From positions 297,820 through 361,819 of the forward strand of contig VWZL01000079.1 of assembly GCA_013396915.1 (NCBI GenBank): a stretch of 64,000 bases of DNA, written 5' to 3'. The notes beneath the pieces are model-generated. The model did no database searches, was not told the origin of the DNA, and saw only the letters and a list, made by a program, of their open reading frames with translations. Both the position numbers and the translations under genes were made by a program. This stretch comes from Stercorarius parasiticus. Its lineage: Eukaryota; Chordata; Aves; Charadriiformes; Stercorariidae. Every line of letters begins with the position of its first letter. Position 1 is the stretch's first letter. Positions 1 through 12,239 of this stretch are shown here, in pieces.

Positions 1-120
1 GGAAACTCCTAGCATATATGAAACAATGTGGTTATTCTGAAAAAAATGTACTTTTTCTCTCCCAAAGCTCCAAATGGCTATCCTGTCTTAAAGGGCTGAA
101 TGTTCCTCCTCGTCTTGCAG
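1..120. other. Unique sequence, candidate intron 3' end
   Basis: This stretch has no repeat or meaningful open frame. Its last ~20 bases are pyrimidine-rich and end in CAG at 118-120, which would serve as the acceptor for the candidate exon that follows. A branch-point-like CTGA lies about 25 bases upstream of the AG. Confidence 0.35.
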
Positions 121-161
121 ACCAGGCTGATCACGAGGATGCTAGCATTGAGCACCAGAAG
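121..161 (+). other. Candidate 41-nt internal exon, gene not recognised
   Basis: A strong acceptor (pyrimidine-rich tract ending in TCTTGCAG at 120) is followed after 41 nt by a near-consensus donor (AAG|GTAAGC, GT at 162-163). Two of three frames are open. One reads QADHEDASIEHQK after two leading bases and would end on a codon boundary; the other reads TRLITRMLALSTR. A length that is not a multiple of three means skipping it would shift a coding frame. I do not recognise the protein, and no partner exon is visible nearby. It may be a coding exon, an lncRNA exon or a decoy pseudo-exon, which are common in vertebrate introns. Confidence 0.33.
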
Positions 162-1536
162 GTAAGCTGGATTTACAACCTGTCCAGTTAAGCCGAAGAA
201 GGTATGAAAAGAAATAGGAGCTCCAAATCTACTATCAAGATAGTGTCTAACAGCTAGACTCCCAGTCTTGGCTTATACAGTATGAAAATTGCAGCAAATA
301 GCAGCAAAGAACATCAGGAGAATGATGCAATTTAGAATAGTAAGAGGGCCTCAACGTGTAAGAACGTGTAAGATTCTGCTGCTTTAACTCACAAATTATG
401 CCTACTTAGTGTGGCTGTAAAATAAAAAAATCACTTTAGATAGAAGGAAATTAGAAGAACTTTCAAGAAAGAGTTAACAAGATATTCTATGAAGTCCAGG
501 TTGGAATACCCTAGAAGAAAATTCATAATATCAGCACTCAAGTCTTTTGTTTCATTTATTAGTGGAAAATTGTGAATTTCTCCAAAAATAGAGTCCTGGA
601 GGTTGTTAATGCAAAATCAGAGTAAATAGAAAATCAGACCTATTTCTTGTGGTCAAGCCTTCCAGGAAAATAGTACAAAAGAACAATTTGTCAGCATGTC
701 CCTAAGAGGATGATGAAAATACATTCAGGTAGCACGTATGACACTAGCTTTTAGGACCAATACTATAATATAATGGATGCCACTTTACACTACAGGCAAG
801 AGGCACACCTGATGTTTTAAAATCCAGTTGTCTTCATCTCATTTACCTATTAGTGAAATCTAATTTGGAGCAATACAGAAGCTCAAACAATGAATATAAA
901 TATTTCCTTAAATCTGAATGATTGAAAGGTTTTGATAAACTGGATTACATTCAATTGGTATGGTTATTGCATGCCCAAAAGTAAATCTGCAGCTGGTTTA
1001 AATGGGGCTGTGCTAACAGACACCACTGGAAGATTCGGTAGATAGACTCCATGCAGATGAGAACAGCCCTTGTTGCTCTTCATCTTCAGTAAACATGCTA
1101 AATGAACAAGTGGCAACTGTTTGATATGTAATAACTTTTTTTTCACTGTCTTTTAAAATCAACTTGAATGCTCATTAGGGAACCTAAACTGAGATGTGTT
1201 AATAGGAGTGTCACATTTTCAGACCATAACCCAACCATTAGCACGTGTCACTGCTACAAATCTATTTGTTAAGCTACATTATAATTCTGAAAGAACTTGT
1301 AACCATAATAGCAATAAGCCTCCTTGTAAATAAGCTGAGGAGAACAGTGAGATACAAATCATGTCTTTTTAGCATTATTTTGGAATTTCTTACTGTTTTC
1401 TGAAATTTAAGATACCCCAGGATTACGCGTTCCAGGATATTTAGCATTTTTAAGTCCAACAAATATATTCTGAGAGCAGTTGCTAGTACAAATTTAATAT
1501 AAACAGTCATGCTTAATTTTCTTTGCCGATGGACTC
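162..1536. other. Unannotated AT-rich unique DNA
   Basis: I see no repeat, RNA gene or credible coding frame here. Short frames near 964-1146 and 1274-1510 (minus) have no recognisable content and are of chance length. Confidence 0.6.
1532..1536. repeat. Left target-site duplication of the LTR
   Basis: GACTC immediately precedes the TG terminus and pairs with AACTC at 2698-2702, one mismatch in five. Confidence 0.6.
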
Positions 1537-1849
1537 TGTATTGGGTTAGCGTGGCAAGGTTTTGGTAGCAGTGGGGCTACAGGGGTGGCTTCTGTGAGAA
1601 GTTGATAGAAGCTTCCCCCATGTCTGATAGAGCCAATGACAGCTGGCTCCAAGACGGACCCACCGCTGGCCAAGGCTGAGCCCATCAATGAGGGTGGTAG
1701 TGCCTCTGGGATAACATAGTTAAGAAGGGGGAAAAAAAACAAAAACCAAAACTGGGCAACTGCAGCCGAAGAGAGGAGTAAGAATATGTGAGAGCAACAA
1801 CTCTGCAGACACCAAGGTCAGTGAAGAAGGAGGGGAGGAGGTGCTGCAG

Positions 1850-2300
1850 GCTCTGGAGCAGAGATTCCCCTGCAGCCCATGGAGAAGACCTTGGTAAGGC
1901 AGGCTGTCCCCCTGCAGCCCATGGAGGTCCACAGGGGAGCAGAGGTCCACGGTGGAGCAGATATCCACCTGCAACCTGTGGAAAACCCCACGCTGGATCA
2001 GGTGGATGCCTGAAGGAGGCTGTGACCCTGTGGAGAGACCGTGCTGGAGCAGGCTCCTATCAGGACCTGTGGCCCCTTGGAGAGAGAAGCCCATGCTGCA
2101 GCAGGTTTGCTGGCAGGGCTTTTGACTCTGTGGGAGACCCACGCTGGAGCAGTCTGTTCCTGAAGGACTGTACCCCATGGAAGGGACCCACGCTGGAACA
2201 GTTTGTGAAGAACTGCAGCCCATGGGAAGGACCCACATTGGAGAAGTTCATGGAGAGCTGTCTCTTGTGGGAGGGACCCCACACTGGAGCAGGGGAAGAG
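1850..2300 (+). repeat. Degenerate tandem repeats in the LTR U3 region
   Basis: About eight to nine imperfect units of roughly 40-58 bp follow each other. Each carries a core like CCCATGG, then AGGGACCCACGCTGGAGCAG or a close variant. Clear copies of the CTGGAGCAG-type core occur near 1853, 1950, 2045, 2140, 2190 and 2285. Because most units lack stop codons in several frames, they create spurious open frames on both strands (1788-2351 plus; 1720-2238, 1998-2282 and 2060-2365 minus). Arrays like this in a U3 can act as enhancer repeats, but that is inference. Confidence 0.75.
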
Positions 2301-2513
2301 TGTGAGGAGTCCTCCCCCCGAGGAGCAAGGAGAGGCAGAGACAACGTGTGATGAACCGACCTCAACCCCTATTCCCCATCCCCCTGCACCAATCAGGGGG
2401 AGAAGGTGGAGAAATCGGGAGTGAAGTTGAGCCAGGGAAGAAGGGAGGGCTGGGGGGAAGTTGTTTTAAGATTTAGTTTTTATTTCTCATTGTCCTACTC
2501 TGATTTGGTTGGT

Positions 2514-2519
2514 AATAAA
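2514..2519 (+). terminator. LTR polyadenylation signal AATAAA
   Basis: AATAAA sits about 180 bp before the 3' end of the LTR, the expected place for the R-region signal. It fixes the plus orientation of the element. Confidence 0.6.
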
Positions 2520-2697
2520 TTAAATTAATTTCCCCAAGTCGAGTCTGTTTTGCCTGTAATTGGTGGGTGATCTCCCTGTCCTTATCTTGACCCACAAGCC
2601 TTTTTTTGTATTTCCTCTCCCCTGACCAGCTGAGGAGGGGAGTGATAGAATGGCTTTGGTGGGCACCTGGTGTCCAGCCAGGGTCAAACCCACCACA

Positions 2698-2702
2698 AAC
2701 TC
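2698..2702. repeat. Right target-site duplication of the LTR
   Basis: AACTC directly follows the terminal CA of the LTR and matches GACTC at 1532-1536 in four of five bases. Confidence 0.6.
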
Positions 2703-3175
2703 ACAGAAGGGCCAACCTCAATTAAGGGTCTAAGCTTCTACAGCAATATTGAAGGAGACATCAGGCAGCCTACCTGTGAACACCCATTACTGAATCTGAA
2801 ATCACCACATTTCAAATGAGGCTTTGTCTTACATAACTCTAACAAGGTGTGTACAAGAACATACACTTCTGAAACTCCCTACCTTCTGTTCCCAGCCATA
2901 TGCATTTAATAACATATTTTAAATTAAAATATGACTTCTCATGTGGAATGTAAAATTTGCCTACCAACCAGGAATCTTTTTGGTTTGCTGACAGGAGTAA
3001 TACCAATATGAAATCAATTAAAAAATAACATATAATTAACTAAATTTACATTTATCAATCCTTATGTCAGGAAACTGAGAACACTAATTAGCAATAATTG
3101 CCTTGCTCAGCCTTACCTGGGGCCTTCACCTTCCCTCCTTGCACAGGGTCCCTTTCTGAACTATGCCATAGGTGC
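2703..3175. other. Unannotated unique DNA
   Basis: AT-rich at first, then rising in GC towards 3120. No gene or dispersed repeat is recognised. Confidence 0.55.
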
Positions 3176-3342
3176 GCCTGTCTCCAGCCTTGTCCTGGCT
3201 GGACCTCGGACCTATGTTTTAGGTAGCCAGTCTCCAGTCATGTCTCTGGTCCCATCTCCTGGATGGACCTCTGCCCTATGTTACAGCCCTGTCTTGTGCT
3301 ACTCCTGACTTGACTCCCTAGAAAGACCTTGGACCTAGTTAC
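3176..3342. repeat. Three degenerate ~50-60 bp tandem units
   Basis: Copies at about 3176-3225, 3226-3285 and 3286-3342 each start GCC.GTCT and end in a variant of TGGACCTCGGACCTATGTT. They differ by internal indels. A partial upstream copy may begin near 3148. This may be an old minisatellite or part of a decayed dispersed repeat; I cannot assign a family. Confidence 0.5.
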
Positions 3343-3345
3343 CCT

Positions 3346-3373
3346 TATCTATCTATCTATCTATCTATCTATA
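3346..3373. repeat. (TATC)n microsatellite, about 7 units
   Basis: An uninterrupted tetranucleotide run directly follows the degenerate tandem units. It is likely length-polymorphic. Confidence 0.9.
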
Positions 3374-3469
3374 CATGCTATGAATATGTAAAATGTCTGT
3401 ATAAAACCAGGTCTGACTGCAACTATCTGTCGTTTCCCTCTCTAAGTTCACTGAGTAGCATAAAGTTTG

Positions 3470-3499
3470 AAAAAAAAAAAAAGGAAAAAAAAAAGGAAA
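3470..3499. repeat. A-rich low-complexity tract
   Basis: Two runs of 10 or more A separated by GG. No CR1 or processed-transcript body is recognisable upstream of it. Confidence 0.8.
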
Positions 3500-6400
3500 A
3501 TGAGAAGAAATACATAACATTAATTGTGTTTATCTATATGGTTTTATGTAATATACACTGAAACCCCATAATTCTCCTTTCCAAACATCTTTATAGCTTC
3601 TTACAGGGCAGGGACCATGTCTTCGTGTGTGTTAACTGTATTCCATACATTCCAAAGATTTTTGCACTTCTCCAAGGCCTCTTTATTTCCTACGGAAGGA
3701 GTAAATTTGCCTGAGGTTGGGGTCAGGGAATGGACACAACGACTAATTGCCCTAATAGGAGAGCAAAAAGAAGATCTAGAAGACTAAAATCCAATTGTTT
3801 GATTCCTAGATGATTTTAAGTCCATAAAAGCCATTTGCTTTAACCTGGACCTTGTATATCTTCTCTCTCCACCCTGTGCTTGAGACAAGGCTTTGTTGAG
3901 CTTGACGAACCATAGCGAGTTTCTAAGTCAAAATTCTTTTCTTCCCATCCTTTTGTACAAACCAAGATCCTCCCGTTGCCATCCAGGTTTCCAGTTTTAC
4001 TCGTGCACCTCACTACAATGACAGTCTGGTGGGAGGACATGTGATGCAAGGGTGACATGTTTATTTATGTGCTTCATCTGGGAATGTGACGTGTGGAAGT
4101 GATGCAAACCCCCTGCTACATACCCTCCAGTGAAGCAGTCTGCTTTGTGTGTCAGCTCTTTATTATAAGGCACAACGTGCTGCCCTTGCTGCATTTTCAT
4201 TCTGTTTGAGCATCTCCCATTCTTACAATGTGTTAACTGTCATTTTTACATTAATTCTACTTTTTGGAATACTTTGAATTCCATGTAAATTCTCTGCAAA
4301 ATTATTTATGTGTCTCAATGCACAATGGCTTGAGGCTTTTTCTCAGACTCTAGGCTTTGGATAGAGGGTAAATGTAACATCAGTTTAAATCATTGTATTG
4401 ATTAAAAAGAACATTTGGCTATTTTTAACTTCAGCTGCTCTCATGCCACTTGACAGCTCAAGTGGCCATTCTGCAGCTAGAGCAAGCTTTGGTTTTTGAG
4501 AAACAATAGTTGTGTTGGTTTGTCAGGCCAACACTTCTCAAACCTGTGAAACAGGCTGAAGCAATGATCTGTGCTCCATAATTGGGGTGTTTAGCTACAT
4601 CTTTCTTTGTATCATTTCTTCTTAAACTAGATATATATGTTGTGGCTTTTTCTAAGCAAACGATTGTGGTTCTACAGCTATGTATACATGTACAGATCAA
4701 TCTCTTTGCAGAAGAAAAGCATAATATCTCCATTAAAATAAACAAAGAAAGATAATGCCAAACAGATTAGCTCTCCTTTCTAAGACATTTCTCGGCATCC
4801 AGCCACTCCAGCGCACCACTGTAGGAAATGTCTACAGGGAGCTCTGAGTTTTGAGGGAACTTACAAAGAGAAACAAGATTTAATAAGCTTAAGTTCAGTC
4901 TTGCACCATACAGTCAGAAGCAGGATAACAACCCCTTTTAAGGCTTGCTCCTTCTGTCTTCCTACTGCAGTAATATATGTGTTGGGTGGTTGGATTACTC
5001 TTTAACAATTGTGATACAACTGGGGCATTATCTGCATATGCATTTTTTTACCCCCTTTTTTTTTTTTTAATCCACACATGTAATTAAAGGGATGAAAAAT
5101 TTATCTGCATGGCTTTATGCTTTTTCTTTCCTCTTCATTAATTCATCTTGCCTCCAGGGATTATCAAAGAGTAGTTAGAACAGAGTTGTTGAAAAACACC
5201 CTTGGAAAGTTCTCATGACTCCTAATACCAAGGTACAAATGTTTTCTTACGCATCTATTTCTGTCAATGACTGTATTTATTCTTTTCACCATCAGTAATA
5301 CACATTATCAATGATTATACCACGTGCCTTTTTGCCAGCCAGCCATCAGGTGGAGATAAATGAACTCCTCAGCCTCATGTTAAGAAACATTCAACCATAA
5401 TTTAGGATATCCAGAGCCATTCCATCCCCCTGCCCTCTCCTTTCCCTTTCATTCCGCAGATCACTTCTCAAAGAAAACGGGTTGGAGAAATCTTTTTCTC
5501 AGGGACTGATGCCATCTCAAAGGTTCATAAGGACTGGAAACTACAATCAGCGTTTGGCTTTCATGAACCCCTAAAGAGCCATTTCTGTCACACATGAAAT
5601 GCACAACAAATAGTACAATCTCTGGTCTTAGACTAGGCTTTGTGGAGGTGACAAGTCTATTGCAACAATGTAGGGCAACCAGCCTGGGTATTCTCCCTTG
5701 AAGTGCAATTTCGACTCTCCGTTGGTAAAAATCAGCATTGCTTTTTCTGACTTCAGTAGAGCTATTCCTGCTGACAGCTGCTGAGCTTCTGGCCAGCAGT
5801 TTCCAATTGCTTGATTTTATGGTAATTTCTGAATCAGAGAGGTACATGGATGGTCCCAGACCACAGAGCTTTCCCTTCCATTTTAGTAAATCTTTTAGTA
5901 AATCTAAATAGAGTTTGTGGAAAAACAAGAATTGGGTACTGAGTGTTGCTATCTTGCAGATTTCCATAGGAACACAATGCAGTTATCTCCCTAGGTAGTC
6001 GTTTGATATAGTTCTGAAGTAATTCACCCTAGAAATATCTTTTTCTGTCATATTTATAGCAATTATGTCAAATAGTGAATTTAAATAATTTGAGTTGATT
6101 ACTGCTGGTTTGTGAAAACACACAGTTTGATGTATTCACAAGTTTCAATTACTGTATGTGGAATGTAATTACGTGGAGTACAAAGCTCCAGGGGAAGCTG
6201 TGTTTGCTAAATACACCTTGTCTGAATTGCAATGATCTTTACTTTTTTTTCCCCCCAAAATTCCAAAATATCATAAATTTTGTCAATGGCTGATCATCTA
6301 GCAGATCCCACTTTTAAAAGCTCAGTAGACTGAGAGCAAAGAGTAAATAAAAATCACCACAATCTCAGCAACCCGCCTGCTATGTGAACACATACATGTA

Positions 6401-9400
6401 ATCATTCTTTAATTTATTTTTTTTTCATATTTTTCTGGCCACTGTTCAAGACTCCCCTGAGTACTGTTTTTTGCCTAGTGAAAGCCTAGAGTAAAATTTC
6501 ATTTGTTTCAAAATACGTCTTTGTAACAAGAAACTTGATAATGGTAATTTTTCAGCTGATTCACTAAGGTTTATTTAGGAGTAATTTTTTTAAAGGTACT
6601 TAAGGACTTTTAATGGCCAACGGTTCCTTAAGAAAAAAAGACAAATCATCATCTGATCAGCAAGTCTTGTCGCGTGTGATAGTAGGAAACATAAAGCAAA
6701 CGTATTATTTTCCACATATATTCTCCCAAATCCCACACAGGTCCAAACTTCCAAAAAAATTATGGTTATAATGTGCTACAGAAAAGGAGCAGGAGGGCTG
6801 AAGTTCATGGAAGGTGGCAGGGGATGGAAGTCAGCATTTTGCTGTGGTACTGATCCCACTGTTTATAGCAGCTTTCCTTTTTGTCCTTGTGAGACACTTC
6901 TCATTAGCCCCAGTGCCACAAATCCTGGCATAAATGATATTTCTGTGAGCTCCACAGCCCCATTCACAGAACTTCCCATATGGAAATACCAATTAAAATT
7001 TATATTACACTTTTAAATATACAAAGTTTCAGAGTTGTTAAATTTGATCCTCTCTAAGGCATCTGTGCATTTCATTTGCATCTCACAAAAACAGATCGAC
7101 ATTAAAATCCATTTTATTTGGGTTGCTGTGATAACCCCAAATAACCCTAAAGTCCTTCTGTTCATATTTACTCACATTCTTGGCTTCAGAAAGTCCTTAT
7201 CCTTCTGATGCCTCTATTTTCCTTTCTAGTGAAGCTGTTTTCATATCTAACATGGGATGCATATCTATTTATTTTGTTTTTAACAAACAGTGCAACAGAC
7301 ATGAAGGAAGACATTCATGATTATTCTTTCTCCTTAAAGAATTACATTGTATTGTGTCATTTATCAAAACAATTCCAATTATTATCATTAAAATTTCACA
7401 TTTCCTTCTTCCTAAAGAGCTGAAAAATATGCTTTTGACAGGTTTGACAGTGGTTTGATTTGAACTTCTGCTTTAAAGGACTGATAAGGGCTTTTTTAAA
7501 TATCTGGGTAAACAGGACTTTCATGCCCACAGTAAGAAAATTTATATCCGACTAACTGGAATTAAGTAGGGTAAGAAGTGAGGGAAAGCTTTCTTTTTGA
7601 GATAAATTATGTACCACCCAGGTGTACTCAATTACAATTCTGCTTTGACACAATACAGCACCTTCCAGTTGTCCTTCATGACTAAACATTTTATTGCAGT
7701 ATCCTTAGCTGATATAGACTCCTAAAAAGGAATCAAGGTGGCACGTCACTTTCTAATGTAACCACTGTGCCCCAGTATAATTCTGAAAGAATGTTGCTCT
7801 CGTGTTCTACTGACATTGGTGTTATGTTTTGAAAAAGAACATCATAATAGAAAATCAAAAACGAAAAAGTGAAATCTATAATAATACCATTTGGTTTCAA
7901 GAGTCTTTGAATCAGATGAAAAATACGGCTAGAAATAATGTCTCACCTGTTGACCATTTTCTACATAACCAATTAGATTATTACCATTTATTTTAATCTA
8001 TTTGTGTGAATTTCTAGAAAGGAGGAGTCTATATAAATGAGAATATATTTCGTTGCCTGAAGATGCGAGCAAGGTTTGCATAAAAGTATAAGTGTATTTC
8101 CTTGTGCAGACATTTGGAAATAACAGAAATCTAGAATTAACTGTATGAATAGAAAAGGAATTGGTGCCTCTTTCATTTATACATCATATTATTCCAAATA
8201 ATGCCATTAGAGCCATTAGACCTGACTACATGATCTTCGCTCTCATCTTCTCACATGGCGGTATTTTTCCACCGTTTTCAATTGCTGACCAATTAGTTAA
8301 AAACCCAGCAATGAATGTATAAGATGTGTTTTTCTGGGTTTCTAAAAAAAGCAAATGAACAAACTGATACATGAGAGTCAACCATAGACAAAATAACTTC
8401 TGATGTCTGGCCCCAAATACATGTCTATACACTGGCTACAAATGCATGTGTACCCTAAACACAATATATGTTGTTGATGTTGGTATTAGCCAAAGAAGAA
8501 ATATCAAAAAATAAACAGGGATTTATACAGATAAATGAGTGATGCAGGGAAAACAAACATGTTCTCTGCCGTGAGGACCTTTGGTGAAACTAGGGTAGTA
8601 CTGGGCAAGAGCAAACCAGAATGTCAGCACGTTAGGGGCTGCTAAGGCATCGTTACCTAGGAAGAGGTCAGCAATGCCAGTAATTTCCTGCATCTCTTGA
8701 AGCCTTCCTGAAGTCCGCTAGACCAAAGACGACATCCTAACTGATTTTTCCTCCAGATATTGCTAGATCTGTATTGCAGAAGTGTTCTCCATCATATTCT
8801 CCAAGGCAACACAAATATCAAGTATATCCAAAAAGCAAAAAATAATTCTTTGCCTTGGGAAAATCTCAGATTCCTGACTGAGTGGAAGTAGCTGCAGTTC
8901 CCCACTCTGTCAACCACTGTCAATAATCCCAGCAGCAAGACTCTTCAGGCAGTGAGACACAGATGAAGAAGCATTTTCATCACAGGACTTCCAGTAGGGC
9001 TCTAACTACAAGCTACTTCAATCAAAACACATTCATTATAGACCTACACACTGTACATTTCTAAATGAAAAACAACCCAGTGCAGGTTAATTCAGGTTAT
9101 CTGTTACTTTTTACTCTTGTGTTAGAAAAGAAGTAGGGCTTTTTTCAGAGCAGTGGTACAGAACACTGACTCATTTGCCTGTATGCTTAAATAAAAATTC
9201 CTTACGCATTTAGTCTGTGCTGTCGGGAGTCTACTTTTCCCTTTATACAAGACCCTTCTCTTTATGAGTGTGGACACGGATTTTACATCTAATAATTTTC
9301 CTTCCACACCTGTCTTGAGATCTTTAGTAGCAGCTAGATAGCCTGACTCCTCTGTAATGGGTGGACTCTTTCTGTTTCATTTCATTGTTACATGTTATGG

Positions 9401-12239
9401 TAGGTGTGGAACAACAGCATTAAGTATAACACTATAGGAAGGTCATATCTTAGCTTTTACTTTAAAGGATCTAATGAATTAACTTAGCAACAGTATCAAA
9501 TACTATGCCAACTGCATCTTTTAATTAACAAGCAAAATGTATTATAATTAATAAATTATCTTAGAGGCACAAATCATTTAATGACTTAAAGGTTAGAGAT
9601 CAGTACAGACGAAAAGAGATGTAGGCATGGAAAACATAAGGAAAGTTTAATAAGAAGTAAAACTTTTCACATGTATGGGATAAATTCATATTTAACCTTC
9701 CTGAGACATAAAAGCGCTTCTGCCACAGGATAAGTGTGCTGTTTAGGTGAAATTAATTGATGCACCCTGTCTACCTTACAGGATCCATGGATTAGTGACT
9801 GGCTTTCAAGCGGCTTCTGTTCAGCAAAGGGAAGATCTAAAGGAATTGGATAGCTGGACCATCTTTAGTGAACACAACTGTTATTAAAATTTCTGTTCAA
9901 AAAAAGTAAAACTAAGGCTAGGTATTGAACCAATCAGTAGATGTGGACTATGTTTCAAGAATAACAGTTGTTTCATGTTAGAATCCTGCTTCATTTGAAT
10001 ATGAGCCAAAACCTACTGAGGCCACTAGAAGTGTTGAATTTGCACTATGAACTATAGCATGCCCGTGAATCATCATCTTAGGCCTAAATTAATTTCACCT
10101 AATTTAAGACAGCTGGGAAGTCCATAGCTGGTGCCAAGTTACAAACTGCTGCAGAGAATGTTTTTTGGGTTTGCTTTTTTATTTTTTGGTAAAGCCATGA
10201 CATTTCTAAGTAATCCTAATAACATATGTGAATCCCCCACAGACTTGCAGAAAATTGTGATATATGTGACATACTTAACTACCTAGATCTTTTCATTGCT
10301 GCTGCAAGACAGTTCAAAGGGAGACATTGTTCAATTAATACAGAATAATACACTGCAATCACAGGCTATCAAAGAAAGAAAGAAGTTAAGCACTTGAAAG
10401 AAGAAAGGAAATATTTTATGTTATTTACTCAAAGTAACAGTATTTAACCTGATACAGCATCAACTATTGACAAAACCTGAGAGCATTTCAAGTGAAGAAT
10501 TGCAGGGGGACGGTGGGGTTGTTAGTACTTTTTCAAATCTGGCTGCCTCAGTGTAAAGGCTAAATTTCTCTACTAAGTCCAAACTGAGTAGAAAAGCTAC
10601 AATTCTTCTCACAGGATGATTTAAAATGTTTACAGCAGGAGCCTAGATCTCCTTTTGATCGACAAGAGAAGTGTCTTACCTGAACCAACTTTTACTGGTC
10701 TCTGTAACAAGTTAGGAAGTCCACACATCAAACTTAGTAAAAATCATCCAATTTTTTAGTTATTGAAGCTCCAAAAGTAGAAGCAAAGGTGCTATCGTAA
10801 ACAGGGAGAATCTAGGCCAGTTCTCATACACACTTGAGGCTGTGCCCACAGTGAGGAGTGCAGCAAAACGGGAACAGATATGTTCCAACAATGCAGTAAG
10901 TGGAGACAACTGGGAGATTCCCTTCAAAAGTTCACCCTGTCATGAAATAAAATTAGGATTTTAAGTTCCTAATTCGCTGTAGATTAATCAGAAAATCTAG
11001 ATTCGCAAAAATTTGCTCGGACTGTGAAACGTCTAATGGAAACTTCTCCAAGCAAAGCTGAGCAGTTTTCAAGGCCAGGCCAGGTCAGACAAGGATTCTT
11101 TATTAATATAAATAAGGTAACATTCGAATTTGAAAGGATTTTCATTTTTTTGTCATGAAAAGGTGCTTATGTTTTTGATAATGAAAATCCAAATCCTGTC
11201 CTGAAATTGAAATTCATGATCAGGGAGACTAAGAGGTTTGAAGTCTTTCCATTTTGTTTTAGATAATTTCAGAATTGCACTCAATATACTAATTCTAAGG
11301 CTGGAGTTTAAAGATTTGCTTTTATTAGTTCTGATTTTAGATGCTTTCTGGTATGCCCTATGGCAAATGATCTCTTCTGCTCTCCTTTGGGCTGAACTTG
11401 GACATGGGTTGCAGTACCACAAGTCAGCACCGGACCAAAGACTTTCCCCTTGTCCTGTGATTCGTCTCCCACTTAGTCCCAGAGCCCAGTAAGCGACTTT
11501 ATTTAATCTTAGTAAAAGTACCAACCAGTAATAGGCCGTTAACATCTATACTTGTTATGTTACCTCAAAGCTGCAACAGTCCTCCCATTTAAACACTATG
11601 GTAGTAGAGGACCAGCAAGTCTCAGCAACCTCAGAGTACTGGGGCCTGTCCTGATGTGGTCTGGTCTACAAATAAGGTTTTAACAATAAGGGATGAGTTA
11701 GAATTTAAACCCTGAGTCTGGCACAGGTTAAATATAAGTGTCTCTATAAGCAGGTCTGGCCCAACCACCCTTGTTGTATGAGTTAGAACATATTCCAACA
11801 TGTGCTAATTTACACCAGCCATAATATGGATTATCTGCTCAACACAGGTTTACTCTTTTGATAAGGAACAGTTTTTGATTAGAAACCTTTAGGTGCAATT
11901 CAGAAATCTCATCCCCTGTTTTAAAATAAATAATTTCTAAATTTCTCAGCACAGAAATGAGCATTCACATTTAGGCACCAGAATGGTGATCAAAGAGGTT
12001 TCTGTTTAGGATGATCTCTGGCCTCAGATTTTTCACAAATTTTTCCTCAGGTTCCCAAATGAGCTCAGCTAATAATCAGTGGCTTATTAGAAAGCTTCAA
12101 GAAACAACATGTCTTTTCAACCTGCCTACAAGGTCAAAAAAACTTCCAGCAGGATTTAATATACGTACACAAGTTTGATGTATTGAAGTGTTGCTTTTTT
12201 TTTACAATTTTAACAGTTTGATGAGAATATCAATTAAAC
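3500..12239. other. Long unique AT-rich stretch, no gene recognised
   Basis: Nearly nine kilobases carry no CR1, LTR or DNA transposon that I can recognise and no credible coding frame. The longest frame, 5461-5967 on the minus strand (168 codons), encodes no known motif and is of a length expected by chance. A 12-bp tandem duplication (TTTTAGTAAATC twice) is at about 5881-5905. The low repeat load is typical of avian introns and gene deserts. Confidence 0.6.

Larger units (their letters stand above)
1537..2697 (+). mobile_element. Solo LTR of an avian endogenous retrovirus
   Basis: The 1161-bp element begins TGTATTGGG and ends CACCACA, giving canonical TG...CA termini. It is GC-richer than its flanks. 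It matches from memory a widespread bird LTR whose 3' part describes a GGTCAAACCCACCACA end. Orientation is plus because an AATAAA signal (2514-2519) followed by a U5-like segment sits near the 3' end, with U3 occupying the first ~900 bp. The 5-bp flanks GACTC (1532-1536) and AACTC (2698-2702) agree at four of five positions, which suits a target duplication. No gag, pol or env sequence, primer-binding site or second LTR is seen, so this is a solo LTR left by LTR-LTR recombination. The 5-bp duplication fits ERVL-like or class I elements; the family is not assigned. The long open frames inside it are not genes. Confidence 0.85.

Noticed and set aside
1788..2351. 187-codon open frame on the plus strand, with 172-, 101- and 94-codon frames opposite
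   Set aside because: All lie in the tandem-repeat U3 of a solo LTR. Openness on both strands comes from the GC-rich repeat unit, not from coding.
10679..10731. Minus-strand donor TTCAG|GTAAGA with possible exon or 22-nt microexon
   Set aside because: A donor of this quality is expected by chance in a window of this size, and the acceptor choice is ambiguous.
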